64,000 nt of DNA from Stackebrandtia nassauensis DSM 44728 (GTDB lineage Bacteria > Actinomycetota > Actinomycetes > Mycobacteriales > Micromonosporaceae). Within the stretch, counting starts at the first letter, position 1. Every line of letters starts with the position of its first letter. Both the position numbers and the translations under genes were made by a program. The stretch spans positions 6,777,558-6,841,557 of the forward strand of contig NC_013947.1 in assembly GCF_000024545.1 (NCBI RefSeq). The letters run 5' to 3'. Shown here piece by piece: positions 42,054 to 50,675 of the stretch. The notes below the pieces were generated by a model, which searched no databases, was not told the origin of the DNA, and saw nothing but the letters and a program-made list of their open reading frames with translations.

Positions 42054-43331
42054 ATGGAACGGACGACCAAGGGCGGGCTCTATCTCGACTTCGCCCTGTA
42101 TGGAGTGTCGGCTGTCTTCGCCATCGCCACCGCGCTGTGGTCGACACTGGAGCCACACCGGGTGTGGGGCGGCATGGCCACCGGCGGCTACCTTCCCGCC
42201 GCGCTGCTGACCCTGATGCTGCTGTTCCGCTACGCCGTTCCCGTGGTCACTCGCATGTGGATCACCGTCGCGGCCGCCGTCGCGGTCACCCTGATGCCAC
42301 TGGTGGGCGAGGCCGCGCAGCGCGCCGCCGGGGTCGCCGCGATGGCGCAGGAGGAGGTCCTGGTCGTCGAATCTGGCGGGGTCCGGCTGCTGGAGACCGG
42401 TTCGCCGTACCTGTCACTCGCCGAGATCGCGAAACTGCCCGACGCGCTGCTGGGCTACAACCCGTACCAGCCCGGCATGTCCGTCTTCGGACTGCCACGG
42501 GCACTGTTCGGCCAGAACTTCCTCACCGACGCCCGGATCTGGTTCGCGGTCGCGACCCTGGCCGCGACACTTGCCGCGCTGACGATGCTGCGCCGCGCCG
42601 GACTGACCCGGGGCGCCTGGGTGCGGGGGCTACAGGCCGTCGGGGTGCTGCCGATCTGCGCGCTGACGCTGGCCACCGGCGGAGACGACCTGCCGGTGGT
42701 GGCACTGTGCCTGCTGGCCTTCGCGTGCGTCGCCACCGGACGCTTCACCGGCGCCGGGTTCGCGATCGGCGGTGCGGCGGCGCTGAAACTGCTGGCCTGG
42801 CCGGTGCTGATCGTCGTGCTGGTGCTGGCCTTCAAGCGCGGCCGGTTGTTGCCACTGGCGCTGCCCGCGTTGGCGTTGCCGTTGGGAACGCTGGCACCGA
42901 TCCTCATCACCCACCCGGCGGAGTACTTCGCCAACGTGATCCAGTTCCCGCTGGGCAACGGCCTGGTCGCCTCGCCCGCGGCCTCCCCGCTGCCGGGTCA
43001 CCTCATCGCGGCCCACCTGCCGTCCGGCCGGGTCTTCGCGATCGCGCTGCTGGTACTGGCCGGCGCGGCGGTCGGCTGGCTGGTGCTGGCCCGGCCACCC
43101 GCGACCGCCTTCCGGGCGGCCGGACTGTCGGCCGTCGGTCTGCTGGCCGCGATCCTGCTGTTGCCCGCCACCCGGTTCGGCTACCTGCTGTACCCGGCGG
43201 TCTTCGGCGTGTGGTGGTGGGTGCTCAAGCAGATCGAGGCCCCCGCCTCGCAGTGGGGACCGCACACCGACCCGGCTTCCGAAGGCACCGAAGGAACCGA
43301 AACAGCGGGCGACACCCGCTGGTCAAGATGA
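42054..43331 (+). CDS. Polytopic membrane protein, GT87/DUF2029-like
   Basis: 425 residues with about ten hydrophobic helices. The first luminal loop carries LETGSPYLSLAEIAK and LLGYNPYQPGM, a pattern found in GT-C mannosyltransferase-like membrane proteins (GT87), although the catalytic Asp positions cannot be confirmed. The last 35 residues are polar (SEGTEGTETAGDTRW). ATG 42054 is chosen because the in-frame upstream part overlaps the DUF5926 gene. Possible role: polyprenyl-phosphate-dependent glycosylation of lipids or envelope polymers; not proven. Confidence 0.72.
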   Translation: MERTTKGGLYLDFALYGVSAVFAIATALWSTLEPHRVWGGMATGGYLPAALLTLMLLFRYAVPVVTRMWITVAAAVAVTLMPLVGEAAQRAAGVAAMAQEEVLVVESGGVRLLETGSPYLSLAEIAKLPDALLGYNPYQPGMSVFGLPRALFGQNFLTDARIWFAVATLAATLAALTMLRRAGLTRGAWVRGLQAVGVLPICALTLATGGDDLPVVALCLLAFACVATGRFTGAGFAIGGAAALKLLAWPVLIVVLVLAFKRGRLLPLALPALALPLGTLAPILITHPAEYFANVIQFPLGNGLVASPAASPLPGHLIAAHLPSGRVFAIALLVLAGAAVGWLVLARPPATAFRAAGLSAVGLLAAILLLPATRFGYLLYPAVFGVWWWVLKQIEAPASQWGPHTDPASEGTEGTETAGDTRWSR

Positions 43332-43401
43332 GTTCCTTCTAATGAAAAACACGCCATCCCCGTATGCGGAAACTGGCATGTAGCAGGTACCGTTGGTCGG
43401 C

Positions 43402-43773
43402 ATGGAGATGACATGTCCCAAGTGCCACGCGAAAATGCGCCAGTTCGAGCGCAACGGGGTGACGATCGACCAGTGTTCCGAATGCCGCGGAATCTTCCTC
43501 GACCGCGGTGAACTGGAACACCTCATCGACGCCGACGCCAAGTACAACGCTCAGCAGGCCCCGCCGCCCCCCGCCTCGGCTCCCCGGCCCCCGGCCGCGC
43601 CGCAGGCCCCGGCCGCTCCGGGCCACTACCCGCCGCCGCCGTCGCCGTATGGCCACGGTGGACAGCCGCACTACCGGCACGGCCACGGGGGCGCCCACTA
43701 CCGTCACGGGCACGGTGGCTACGGGCACGGGCACAAGCGCCGCAAGAGCTTCTTCGAGAACCTCTTCGACTAA
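43402..43773 (+). CDS. TFIIB-type zinc-ribbon protein
   Basis: 123 residues. A zinc ribbon opens the protein: CPKCHAKMRQFERNGVTIDQ then CSECRGIFLDRGEL, giving CxxC...CxxC (Zf-TFIIB family). The rest is a Pro/Ala-rich linker and a Gly/His/Tyr tail with five His-Gly-His/Tyr repeats and a basic end (KRRKSFFENLFD). The conserved C-terminal SFFENLFD is typical of the family. Role unknown; the His-rich tail may bind metal. It ends at a strong terminator. Confidence 0.88.
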   Translation: MEMTCPKCHAKMRQFERNGVTIDQCSECRGIFLDRGELEHLIDADAKYNAQQAPPPPASAPRPPAAPQAPAAPGHYPPPPSPYGHGGQPHYRHGHGGAHYRHGHGGYGHGHKRRKSFFENLFD

Positions 43774-43789
43774 ACCGCATACGTAGACG

Positions 43790-43824
43790 AAGCCCGTCCA
43801 CCCGCGAACCGGGTGGACGGGCTT
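43790..43824. terminator. Bidirectional hairpin terminator
   Basis: AAGCCCGTCCACCCG (43790-43804) pairs perfectly with CGGGTGGACGGGCTT (43810-43824), loop CGAAC, followed by TTC. It separates the zinc-ribbon gene from the convergent hmgA. Confidence 0.92.
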
Positions 43825-43836
43825 TTCACGTTCGCG

Positions 43837-45021
43837 TCACGCGTCGGGCGTGCGGTTCCAGGTCCAGGCGTAACCGGAGTCCTCACAGGCCAGCGCGCCC
43901 TCGCACAGTTCGAGCGGCCGGAAGGTGTCGACCATGACGGCCAGCTCGTCGAAGTAGTCGGCACCGATGGCGCGCTCGGGGGCACCCGGCTGCGGGCCGT
44001 GGGTGAACCCCGAGGGGTGCAGCGAGATCGAACCCTGCTCGATGCCGGAACCCTTGCGGGCCTCGTAGTTCCCGCCGGTGTAGAACAGCACCTCGTCGGA
44101 GTCGACGTTGTGGTGGTTGTACGGCACCGGGATCGCGTCCGGGTGGTAGTCCACTTTGCGCGGTACGAAGGAGCAGATCACGAAGTTCGGCCCCTGGAAG
44201 GTCTGGTGCACCGGCGGCGGCTGGTGGATCCGCCCGGTGATCGGCTCGAAGTCGTGGATCGAGAACACCCACGGGTACATGTGCCCGTCCCAGCCGACCA
44301 CGTCGAAGGGGTGGTGGGCGTAGGTGAACTTGGTCCAGATGGTGGCCGCGCCCCGGCCCCGGTGCTGCACGTAGACGTCGACGTTCTCGCCGTCGACCAC
44401 GAGCGGCTCCGACGGCCCCCGGATGTCGCGCTCGCAGTAGGGCGAGTGCTCCAGGAACTGGCCCCGCACCGACAGGTACCGCTTGGGCGGCGTGATGTGA
44501 CCGGTCGACTCCACCACCAGAGTCCGCAGTGGAGTATCACCGGTGGGCACGATCCGGTAGATCGTCGACATCGGCATGATCAGGTAGTCACCGCTGACGA
44601 TGTCGATGACGCCGAACGACGTCTCCACCCGCGCGGCGCCGTCCTCGACGTACAGACACTCGTCGCCGAGGTTGTTGCGGTACAGCACCGAGGCCTGTGT
44701 CGACATCGCGTACGAGATCCGGCAGTCCGCATTGGACAGCAGGTGCTGTCGGTCCAGGATCGGGTCGCCGCCGCCGTCCAGCTTGTGGGTGCGCAGGTGC
44801 CGCGGCTTGAGCGGGTGGTTCGGCTCGGGCGCCGCCGCCGTCGGGAAGTGCTGCGTGGAAGCCGAGATCGCGGTGGGCAGATGCCGGTGGTACAGCAACG
44901 AGGAATCGGACGAGAAGCCCTCCTGGCCGACGAGTTCCTCGGCGTACAGGCTGCCGTCCGGCTGACGAAACTGGGTATGCCGCTTGGGAGGAAGCTCCCC
45001 TACGGCGCGGTAGTAAGGAAT
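43837..45021 (-). CDS. hmgA: Homogentisate 1,2-dioxygenase
   Basis: 394 residues. It opens the homogentisate ring to maleylacetoacetate in tyrosine/phenylalanine breakdown, using Fe(II). The iron-site strand holds PYNHHNVDSDEVLFY and SLHPSGFTHGPQPG, and the N-terminal portion PYYRAVGELPPKRHTQFR matches the family start. That start coincides with an ATT (45019-45021), six bases after a perfect AGGAGG; no ATG or GTG lies there, and an in-frame GTG 12 codons upstream would add a basic non-conserved tail. I therefore favour ATT initiation. It is divergent from a fahA-linked operon. Confidence 0.93.
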   Translation of the reverse strand: MPYYRAVGELPPKRHTQFRQPDGSLYAEELVGQEGFSSDSSLLYHRHLPTAISASTQHFPTAAAPEPNHPLKPRHLRTHKLDGGGDPILDRQHLLSNADCRISYAMSTQASVLYRNNLGDECLYVEDGAARVETSFGVIDIVSGDYLIMPMSTIYRIVPTGDTPLRTLVVESTGHITPPKRYLSVRGQFLEHSPYCERDIRGPSEPLVVDGENVDVYVQHRGRGAATIWTKFTYAHHPFDVVGWDGHMYPWVFSIHDFEPITGRIHQPPPVHQTFQGPNFVICSFVPRKVDYHPDAIPVPYNHHNVDSDEVLFYTGGNYEARKGSGIEQGSISLHPSGFTHGPQPGAPERAIGADYFDELAVMVDTFRPLELCEGALACEDSGYAWTWNRTPDA

Positions 45022-45149
45022 GGTCCGCCTCCTAGACTCTTTCGCCGTGACGTACACGGGCGTCGTTCGATCACCAGACTAACCCGAACGATGGTTAACC
45101 CCCGCCACGAGCACCAGGCCCCGATCGGGGTCCTCTATTGTCGGAAAAT

Positions 45150-45971
45150 ATGTGTTCCCATCAGCTCAACGCCATTCCATCTCTGTTGCGCGGGTTGATC
45201 GATGACGCCGCCGTCTTCCCGCCCGGAAACGCCCCGCTGCCCGAAGCGCTGGCCAGTCACCGCGAACACCGAAACGCCTGGTACGCGGGGCTGGTGGGGC
45301 CGCTGTTGCTGCCGTCCAGCAAGCTCGCGGACGTGCCCGAATCCGACGAACCACTGCGGGTCGGACTCATCGCCGACACCGGAATCGAGGCCGTCTCACA
45401 GGTGCTGGCACAGCTGCCGCCCGGCGTCGAGATCACCCACGTCGAGGCGCGGGCCGACGACGACGAGGCGATGGAGGCCCTGGTGGCGGCCTCGACCCGC
45501 TGGGGACTGCGGGTGTTCGCTGAAATACCCATGACGGCGGATGTGTCACACGCCCTCAAGACCCTCGGTCCCACCTCGATCACACCCAAGTTCCGCACCG
45601 GCGGCGAGACCGCCGACAAGTTCCCGTCGCCGCAGACCCTGGCCACCGCGATCGTCGGCTGCGCCGAACAGGGCCTGAGTTTCAAACTCACCGCCGGTCT
45701 GCACCGGGCGGTGCGGCACACCGACCCCGAGACCGGTTTCGTCCACCACGGTTTCGCCAACGTGCTGCTGGCCGCGACCGACGCCGACGGAGGAGCGGGT
45801 GTCGCATCGGTGACAGATACGCTGTCAATTACCGAATCCGGGCCACTTCGTGACCGGATTCGTGGCATGCTCGCTCACCCGCGCCCGCTGTGGGTGGGAT
45901 TCGGATCCTGCAGCATCGTCGAGCCTCTTGAAGACCTCAGCGGGCTTTCGTTGGTATACGAGGAGAGTTAA
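45150..45971 (+). CDS. Uncharacterised protein of the tyrosine-degradation operon
   Basis: 273 residues, single domain, probably alpha/beta, with no signal or membrane helix. Visible features: GLIDDAAVFPPGNAPLPEAL near the start and VGPLLLPSSKLADV, then TAGLHRAVRHTDPETGFVHH and a C-terminal VGFGSCSIVEPLEDL. I do not recognise a named family. It lies five bases before fahA and is divergent from hmgA, so it is almost certainly in the same pathway, perhaps a maleylacetoacetate isomerase substitute or a regulator; no GST-fold isomerase is seen in the window. ATG 45150 is chosen over a TTG four codons upstream. Confidence 0.7.
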   Translation: MCSHQLNAIPSLLRGLIDDAAVFPPGNAPLPEALASHREHRNAWYAGLVGPLLLPSSKLADVPESDEPLRVGLIADTGIEAVSQVLAQLPPGVEITHVEARADDDEAMEALVAASTRWGLRVFAEIPMTADVSHALKTLGPTSITPKFRTGGETADKFPSPQTLATAIVGCAEQGLSFKLTAGLHRAVRHTDPETGFVHHGFANVLLAATDADGGAGVASVTDTLSITESGPLRDRIRGMLAHPRPLWVGFGSCSIVEPLEDLSGLSLVYEES

Positions 45972-45976
45972 CAACA

Positions 45977-47191
45977 GTGACGTGGCTTGAGTCGGCAGTC
46001 GACAGCCCCTACGGTATCCACCACCTTCCATACGGAGTTTTCTCCACAACGGACAATCCGGCCCGACGGCTGGGTGTCCGCGTCGGCGACCAGGTCCTCG
46101 ACCTCAAGCTGGTCGTCACCAGCGGCACCTGCGCCAACTGCGAGACCTGCACCGCCCTGAGTTCGTCCACACTGAACGACTTCATGGCGCTGGGCCCCGA
46201 GGTGTGGTCCAAAGTGCGCACGCAGCTCCAGGACGCGCTCACCGACGAGACCCTCGCCGAACCGATGTCGCGCATGCTCACCCCGGTCGCCGACGTCACC
46301 ACCCACCTGCCGTTCACCCCGGCCGACTATGTGGACTTCTACTCCTCCGAGCACCACGCCACCAACCTGGGTCGGCTCTTCCGTCCCGACGGCGACGCCC
46401 TGATGCCGAACTGGAAGCACCTGCCGGTCGGCTACCACGGCCGCTCCGGGTCGCTCGTCCCCTCCGGCACCGACATCGTCCGTCCACAAGGACAGCGACG
46501 GACACCCGACGGCGAGATCGTGTTCGGAGCCAGCGCCCGGCTCGACATCGAGGCCGAGGTCGGCTTCGTGGTCGGCGTTGGCAGCCAACTGGGCACCCGG
46601 GTGGCCACCGGCGACTTCACCGACCACGTCTTCGGGGTCACACTCGTCAACGACTGGTCGGCCCGCGACATCCAGAACTGGGAGTACCAGCCGCTGGGCC
46701 CGTTCCTCGGCAAGTCCTTCGCCACCTCCATCGCGACCTGGGTGACCCCCTTGGACGCGCTGGCGGCCTCGCGGGTACCGGCGCCGGAACAGGACCCGGC
46801 CGTACTGCCCTACCTGGTGGAACCGGACCGCTACGCCTACGACCTGACGCTGTCGGTGGAGTGGAACGGCACCAAGGTGTCCAGCCCCCCGTTCGCCGGG
46901 GTGTACTGGACTCCGGCGCAGCAGCTGGCGCACATGACCGTCAACGGCGCCAGCCTGCGCACCGGCGACTTCTTCGCCTCGGGAACCGTTTCCGGGCCGG
47001 AGAAGGACCAGCGCGGCAGCTTCCTGGAACTGAGCTGGTCGGGAGCCGAACCGGTCAAACTGGACGACGGTTCCACCCGCGATTTCCTCGAGGACGGTGA
47101 CACCGTCACCATCTCGGCCACGGCGCCCGGACCGCGCGGCACCACCATCGGTCTCGGCGAGGTGACGGGAACGATCCGTCCCGCGAACTGA
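45977..47191 (+). CDS. fahA: Fumarylacetoacetase
   Basis: 404 residues. The N-terminal SH3-like domain leads to the catalytic domain with PADYVDFYSSEHHATNLGRL, GYHGRSGSLVPSGT and FGVTLVNDWSARDIQNWEYQ. It hydrolyses fumarylacetoacetate to fumarate and acetoacetate, the last step of tyrosine breakdown. The start is GTG 45977, with GGAGAG upstream; the preceding gene ends five bases before. No maleylacetoacetate isomerase gene is found nearby, so the middle step must be encoded elsewhere or by the uncharacterised neighbour. Confidence 0.95.
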   Translation: MTWLESAVDSPYGIHHLPYGVFSTTDNPARRLGVRVGDQVLDLKLVVTSGTCANCETCTALSSSTLNDFMALGPEVWSKVRTQLQDALTDETLAEPMSRMLTPVADVTTHLPFTPADYVDFYSSEHHATNLGRLFRPDGDALMPNWKHLPVGYHGRSGSLVPSGTDIVRPQGQRRTPDGEIVFGASARLDIEAEVGFVVGVGSQLGTRVATGDFTDHVFGVTLVNDWSARDIQNWEYQPLGPFLGKSFATSIATWVTPLDALAASRVPAPEQDPAVLPYLVEPDRYAYDLTLSVEWNGTKVSSPPFAGVYWTPAQQLAHMTVNGASLRTGDFFASGTVSGPEKDQRGSFLELSWSGAEPVKLDDGSTRDFLEDGDTVTISATAPGPRGTTIGLGEVTGTIRPAN

Positions 47192-47197
47192 CGAAAC

Positions 47198-47225
47198 GGC
47201 CGGTAGCCCTTCAGGGCTACCGGCC
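47198..47225. terminator. Bidirectional hairpin terminator
   Basis: GGCCGGTAGCCC (47198-47209) and GGGCTACCGGCC (47214-47225), perfect 12-bp stem with a TTCA loop. It lies between the convergent fahA and pknB genes. Confidence 0.9.
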
Positions 47226-47239
47226 TATCCATTGCTTGG

Positions 47240-49081
47240 TCAGGTGCCGATATCGGGTTGGGCCGTCACCGTCACCGTCGTGCCGTCCTCGACGACCTCG
47301 CCCTCGGGCGGATCCTGGCTTTCCACGATGAAGTCGTCGGGCGCGCTTCCGGCGTCGAACTCCAGGCCCGCCTCCTCGGCGGCGTCGCGGGCCTCCTCGA
47401 CCGTCAGCTCCCGCAGCTTCGGCACCTGGATACCGCCGATGTAGATGGTGACGGTCGAGTTCTTCTCCGCCTCAGCCTCGGCGTCCGGCGTCTGATCCAC
47501 GACCTTGCCCGCGTCGTCGGGGTCGCTGACGGCCTGCAGGTCGGAACTGACGTCGCAGCTGAACCCGGCTTCCTCGATCTTCTTGCAGGCCTTCTGCTCC
47601 GACATACCGGACACGTCCGGCACCGTGGTGGTGTCGTTGTTGGAGACCTTGACCTCGACGGTCTCACCGGACTTCAGCTTCTCGCCCGCGTCCGGTTGCT
47701 GGTCGATGAACGCTCCCTTGTCCTTGGAGCTTGAGACCTCTTCGCACTTGATCTTGAGCTCGGCGGCCTTGAGTTTCGACTTCATCTCCGGGCAACCGAT
47801 GAGATTGGACAGATCGGGGACCGTGACGGTCGTCCGTCCCTTGCCCACCTTGAGGATCACGGTGGAGTTCTTCTCGACCTTCTTCAGGGCGCCCGGATCC
47901 TGATCGGTGACGTCGCCCTTCTCCTGGTCGGAGGACGGCACCTCCTCGACCTTCGCCTTGAGCTCGGCCTTCTCGATCCTCTCGACCGCCTCGGCCTCTT
48001 TCATCCCCACGACCTTGGGCACCGCGACCGTGGCACCGTCGCCCGCCGTCAGGTACCAGGTCAGGAACCCCAGACCCGCCACCAGCGCCAGCGCGATGAC
48101 CGCGGCCGCGACCTTCTTGCCGGTGTTCTTCTTGGGACGGTCGGACACGACCGGCGCCACCCGGGTGTCGTCGGCACGCTGCGCGGCCAACAACTGGGTG
48201 CGTTCCTCCTGGCTCATCACCGGAGTCGCCAGCACCGGCCGCCCGGCGATCGCCCGCTCCAGGTCGTCGCGCATCTCGCCCGCGCTCTGGTACCGGTTGA
48301 TCGGGTTCTTCTCCAGCGCCTTCAACGTGATCGCGTCGACCGAGGGCGGCACGTCCGGGTTGCGGTGGCTGGGCGGGATCGGCGCCTCCCGCACGTGCTG
48401 GTACGCGACGCTCACCGGGTTGTCGCCGGTGAACGGCGGTTCGCCGCACAGCAGTTCGTAGATGAGGCAGCCGGAGGCGTAGACGTCGGAACGAGCGTCG
48501 ACGGTCTCGCCGCGTGCCTGTTCCGGTGACAGGTACTGGGCGGTGCCGATGACGGCCGAAGTCTGGGTCATGGTGGCCTGCCCGGCGGCCAGCGCCCGGG
48601 CGATGCCGAAGTCCATCACCTTGATCTGGCCGTTGCTGGACAGCATCACGTTGCCCGGCTTGACGTCCCGGTGAATGATCTGGTGGCGATGACTGAAGTC
48701 CAGCGCCGCGCACACGTCGGCGAGGATCTCGCAGGCGCGCCGCGGCGACAGCCGACCCTCGGCCGTCAGCACCTCCTTGAGGGTGCGGCCCTCCACGAAC
48801 TCCATCACGATGTACGGAACCGGGACCCCGGAGTCGGTGTCCTCGCCGGTGTCGTAGACCGCCACGATCGACGGATGGTTCAGGGTCGCGGCGTTGTGGG
48901 CCTCGCGCCGGAACCGGGTCAGGAAGGTCTCGTCTCGCGCCAGGTCGGTGCGCAGCATCTTGATGGCCACGTCGCGACCGAGCCGGATGTCGCGACCCCG
49001 GTGCACCTCGGCCATGCCGCCATAGCCGATCATTCCACCGATCTCGTACCGGCCGCCGAGTAGGCGAGGCTGGGCCGTCAT
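47240..49081 (-). CDS. pknB: Transmembrane Ser/Thr kinase PknB with PASTA repeats
   Basis: 613 residues. The kinase domain (about 10-275) has GYGGMAEVHRG, the ATP Lys in VAIKML, HRDVKPGN, DFGIARAL and SPEQARGE. A membrane helix lies at about 325-346 (VAAAVIALALVAGLGFLTWY). Four extracellular PASTA repeats follow, each with a V-P-[DK]-[LV]-x-[GN] start and a D-Q-x-P end. PknB senses muropeptides or lipid II and controls cell-wall growth. It is the last gene of the operon beginning at fhaA. Confidence 0.97.
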   Translation of the reverse strand: MTAQPRLLGGRYEIGGMIGYGGMAEVHRGRDIRLGRDVAIKMLRTDLARDETFLTRFRREAHNAATLNHPSIVAVYDTGEDTDSGVPVPYIVMEFVEGRTLKEVLTAEGRLSPRRACEILADVCAALDFSHRHQIIHRDVKPGNVMLSSNGQIKVMDFGIARALAAGQATMTQTSAVIGTAQYLSPEQARGETVDARSDVYASGCLIYELLCGEPPFTGDNPVSVAYQHVREAPIPPSHRNPDVPPSVDAITLKALEKNPINRYQSAGEMRDDLERAIAGRPVLATPVMSQEERTQLLAAQRADDTRVAPVVSDRPKKNTGKKVAAAVIALALVAGLGFLTWYLTAGDGATVAVPKVVGMKEAEAVERIEKAELKAKVEEVPSSDQEKGDVTDQDPGALKKVEKNSTVILKVGKGRTTVTVPDLSNLIGCPEMKSKLKAAELKIKCEEVSSSKDKGAFIDQQPDAGEKLKSGETVEVKVSNNDTTTVPDVSGMSEQKACKKIEEAGFSCDVSSDLQAVSDPDDAGKVVDQTPDAEAEAEKNSTVTIYIGGIQVPKLRELTVEEARDAAEEAGLEFDAGSAPDDFIVESQDPPEGEVVEDGTTVTVTAQPDIGT

Positions 49082-49114
49082 CGTCTAAGCTTCCTCTGCG
49101 ATATCCATTGTGGC

Positions 49115-50608
49115 CTAGGGCTTGCAGCCGAGTCCGGGAGGCTTGCAAGACTTGCTGGGCCCGGTGCCGCCACCGGACTGGCTCGGGCCGCCGGTGTCGC
49201 CCGGGGTCTGGGATCCGTTGTCGCCACCCTCCACCCGGGTACGGCTGGCGCTGACCTTGATCGGCGTCGTCGGGTCCTGCTTGCCGTCCGGAGTGATGTC
49301 CGACGTGTACAGACCGATGCCGTCGACCGTGACCTTCTCGAAGCCCAGCTTCTCCAGCGCCGCCTTGACCTGCTGCGGCGGCTTGTTGAGGTAGTCCTCG
49401 GTCTTGATCTCGATCTTGCCGTCGTCCTCTTCCCCGTCGGACTGCTTCGACTCGGAGGTCTTGTCCTTGCCGTCGTCTCCGGCCTGGTCTTCGCCACCGG
49501 TTCCGGCGGCGATCGCCCACACGGTCGCGACCAGCACCACCACCAGCAGGGTGGCGCCGGCGACCATCAGCAGCATCTTGTTGCGGCGCTGCGCCGGGGC
49601 CGGGGTGTGCGGACTCACCTCCGGGTTGAGCGAGGTCGGGTCCACGTCGAGGCCGCGTCCCGGCGGCGGCGTGGCCGAACCGCGGGGCGCCATCGGCTGC
49701 TGTGCCGGGGCCGGAACCGTCATCGAGGTGTCGGTGACGGCGGGGGCGGGCGAGGTCGGCGTCACGGGCGAGCCCGGAGCCAGACCGACGGCCACCCGGG
49801 CCGCCTGCGCCATCGCCTCACCGGTGGCGAACCGCTGCGCCGGGTCCTTGGCCAGCGCCGAGGCCACGAAGGCCCGCGCGGTCTCGGGGACGTCGTCCGG
49901 CAGCGGCGGCGGTTCGTCGTTCATGTGCCGCATCGCCAGTTCCACCGGGTTGTCGCTGTCGAAGGGACGGCGCCCGGCGAGGCACTGGTAGGCGACGATA
50001 CCGAGCGAGTACACATCGGACTGACCCGTCACCGGGTTTCCGGAGGCCTGCTCGGGAGAGATGTACGCGGCGGTGCCCAGCACCGAACCCGCCTGGGTCA
50101 GGCCCCCGGTCAGCGCCGAACGGGCGATGCCGAAGTCGGTCAGCATCACGGTTCCGTTGGGCTGCAACAACAGGTTGCCCGGTTTGACGTCACGGTGCAC
50201 GACCCCGGCCTGGTGCGCGGCGTCCAGCGCCTCGGCGGCCTGCGCGACGATCGGCAGCGCCTGCTCGGCACTCAGCCGACCCTCGCGCTGCAACCGCGCG
50301 GTCAGCGACTCCCCGGAGACGAACTCCATCACCAGATACGCGACCTGGCCGCCGCCCTGCAACGGCGACTCGCCGTAGTCGTAGACCCGGACGATGTTGG
50401 GGTGGGTCAGGGTGGCCACAACGCGCGCCTCGCCCCGGAACCGCTCGATAAAGCCCGGCTCGTTCAGCAGCGAGGGCAGCAGCACCTTGGCGGCGACCTC
50501 CCGGCCCAGCACCTCGTCGGTGGCACGCCACACGTCGCCCATGCCACCGGTGGCGATGCGCTCGTCCAGCCGGTAGCGGCCGCCGAGCTTCATGCCCGGA
50601 GTCATCAT
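49115..50608 (-). CDS. pknA: Transmembrane Ser/Thr kinase PknA
   Basis: 497 residues. The kinase domain (about 8-275) has ATGGMGDVWRA, VAAKVL, HRDVKPGNLL, TDFGIAR and SPEQASGN. The juxtamembrane region is Pro/Thr/Ala-rich, one membrane helix lies at about 349-372, and a short acidic extracellular part carries a single PASTA-like stretch (YLNKPPQQVKAALEKLGFEK). The C-terminus is Gly/Ser/Pro-rich with two Cys. It phosphorylates morphogenesis proteins with PknB. ATG 50608 follows AAGGAA. Confidence 0.95.
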   Translation of the reverse strand: MMTPGMKLGGRYRLDERIATGGMGDVWRATDEVLGREVAAKVLLPSLLNEPGFIERFRGEARVVATLTHPNIVRVYDYGESPLQGGGQVAYLVMEFVSGESLTARLQREGRLSAEQALPIVAQAAEALDAAHQAGVVHRDVKPGNLLLQPNGTVMLTDFGIARSALTGGLTQAGSVLGTAAYISPEQASGNPVTGQSDVYSLGIVAYQCLAGRRPFDSDNPVELAMRHMNDEPPPLPDDVPETARAFVASALAKDPAQRFATGEAMAQAARVAVGLAPGSPVTPTSPAPAVTDTSMTVPAPAQQPMAPRGSATPPPGRGLDVDPTSLNPEVSPHTPAPAQRRNKMLLMVAGATLLVVVLVATVWAIAAGTGGEDQAGDDGKDKTSESKQSDGEEDDGKIEIKTEDYLNKPPQQVKAALEKLGFEKVTVDGIGLYTSDITPDGKQDPTTPIKVSASRTRVEGGDNGSQTPGDTGGPSQSGGGTGPSKSCKPPGLGCKP

Positions 50609-50675
50609 CGCGTCGTTTCCTTGTCTTGTGGGGCCATCACGTCTCGTCTTCCATGGTGCCTGCCGCTCGTCGCCG

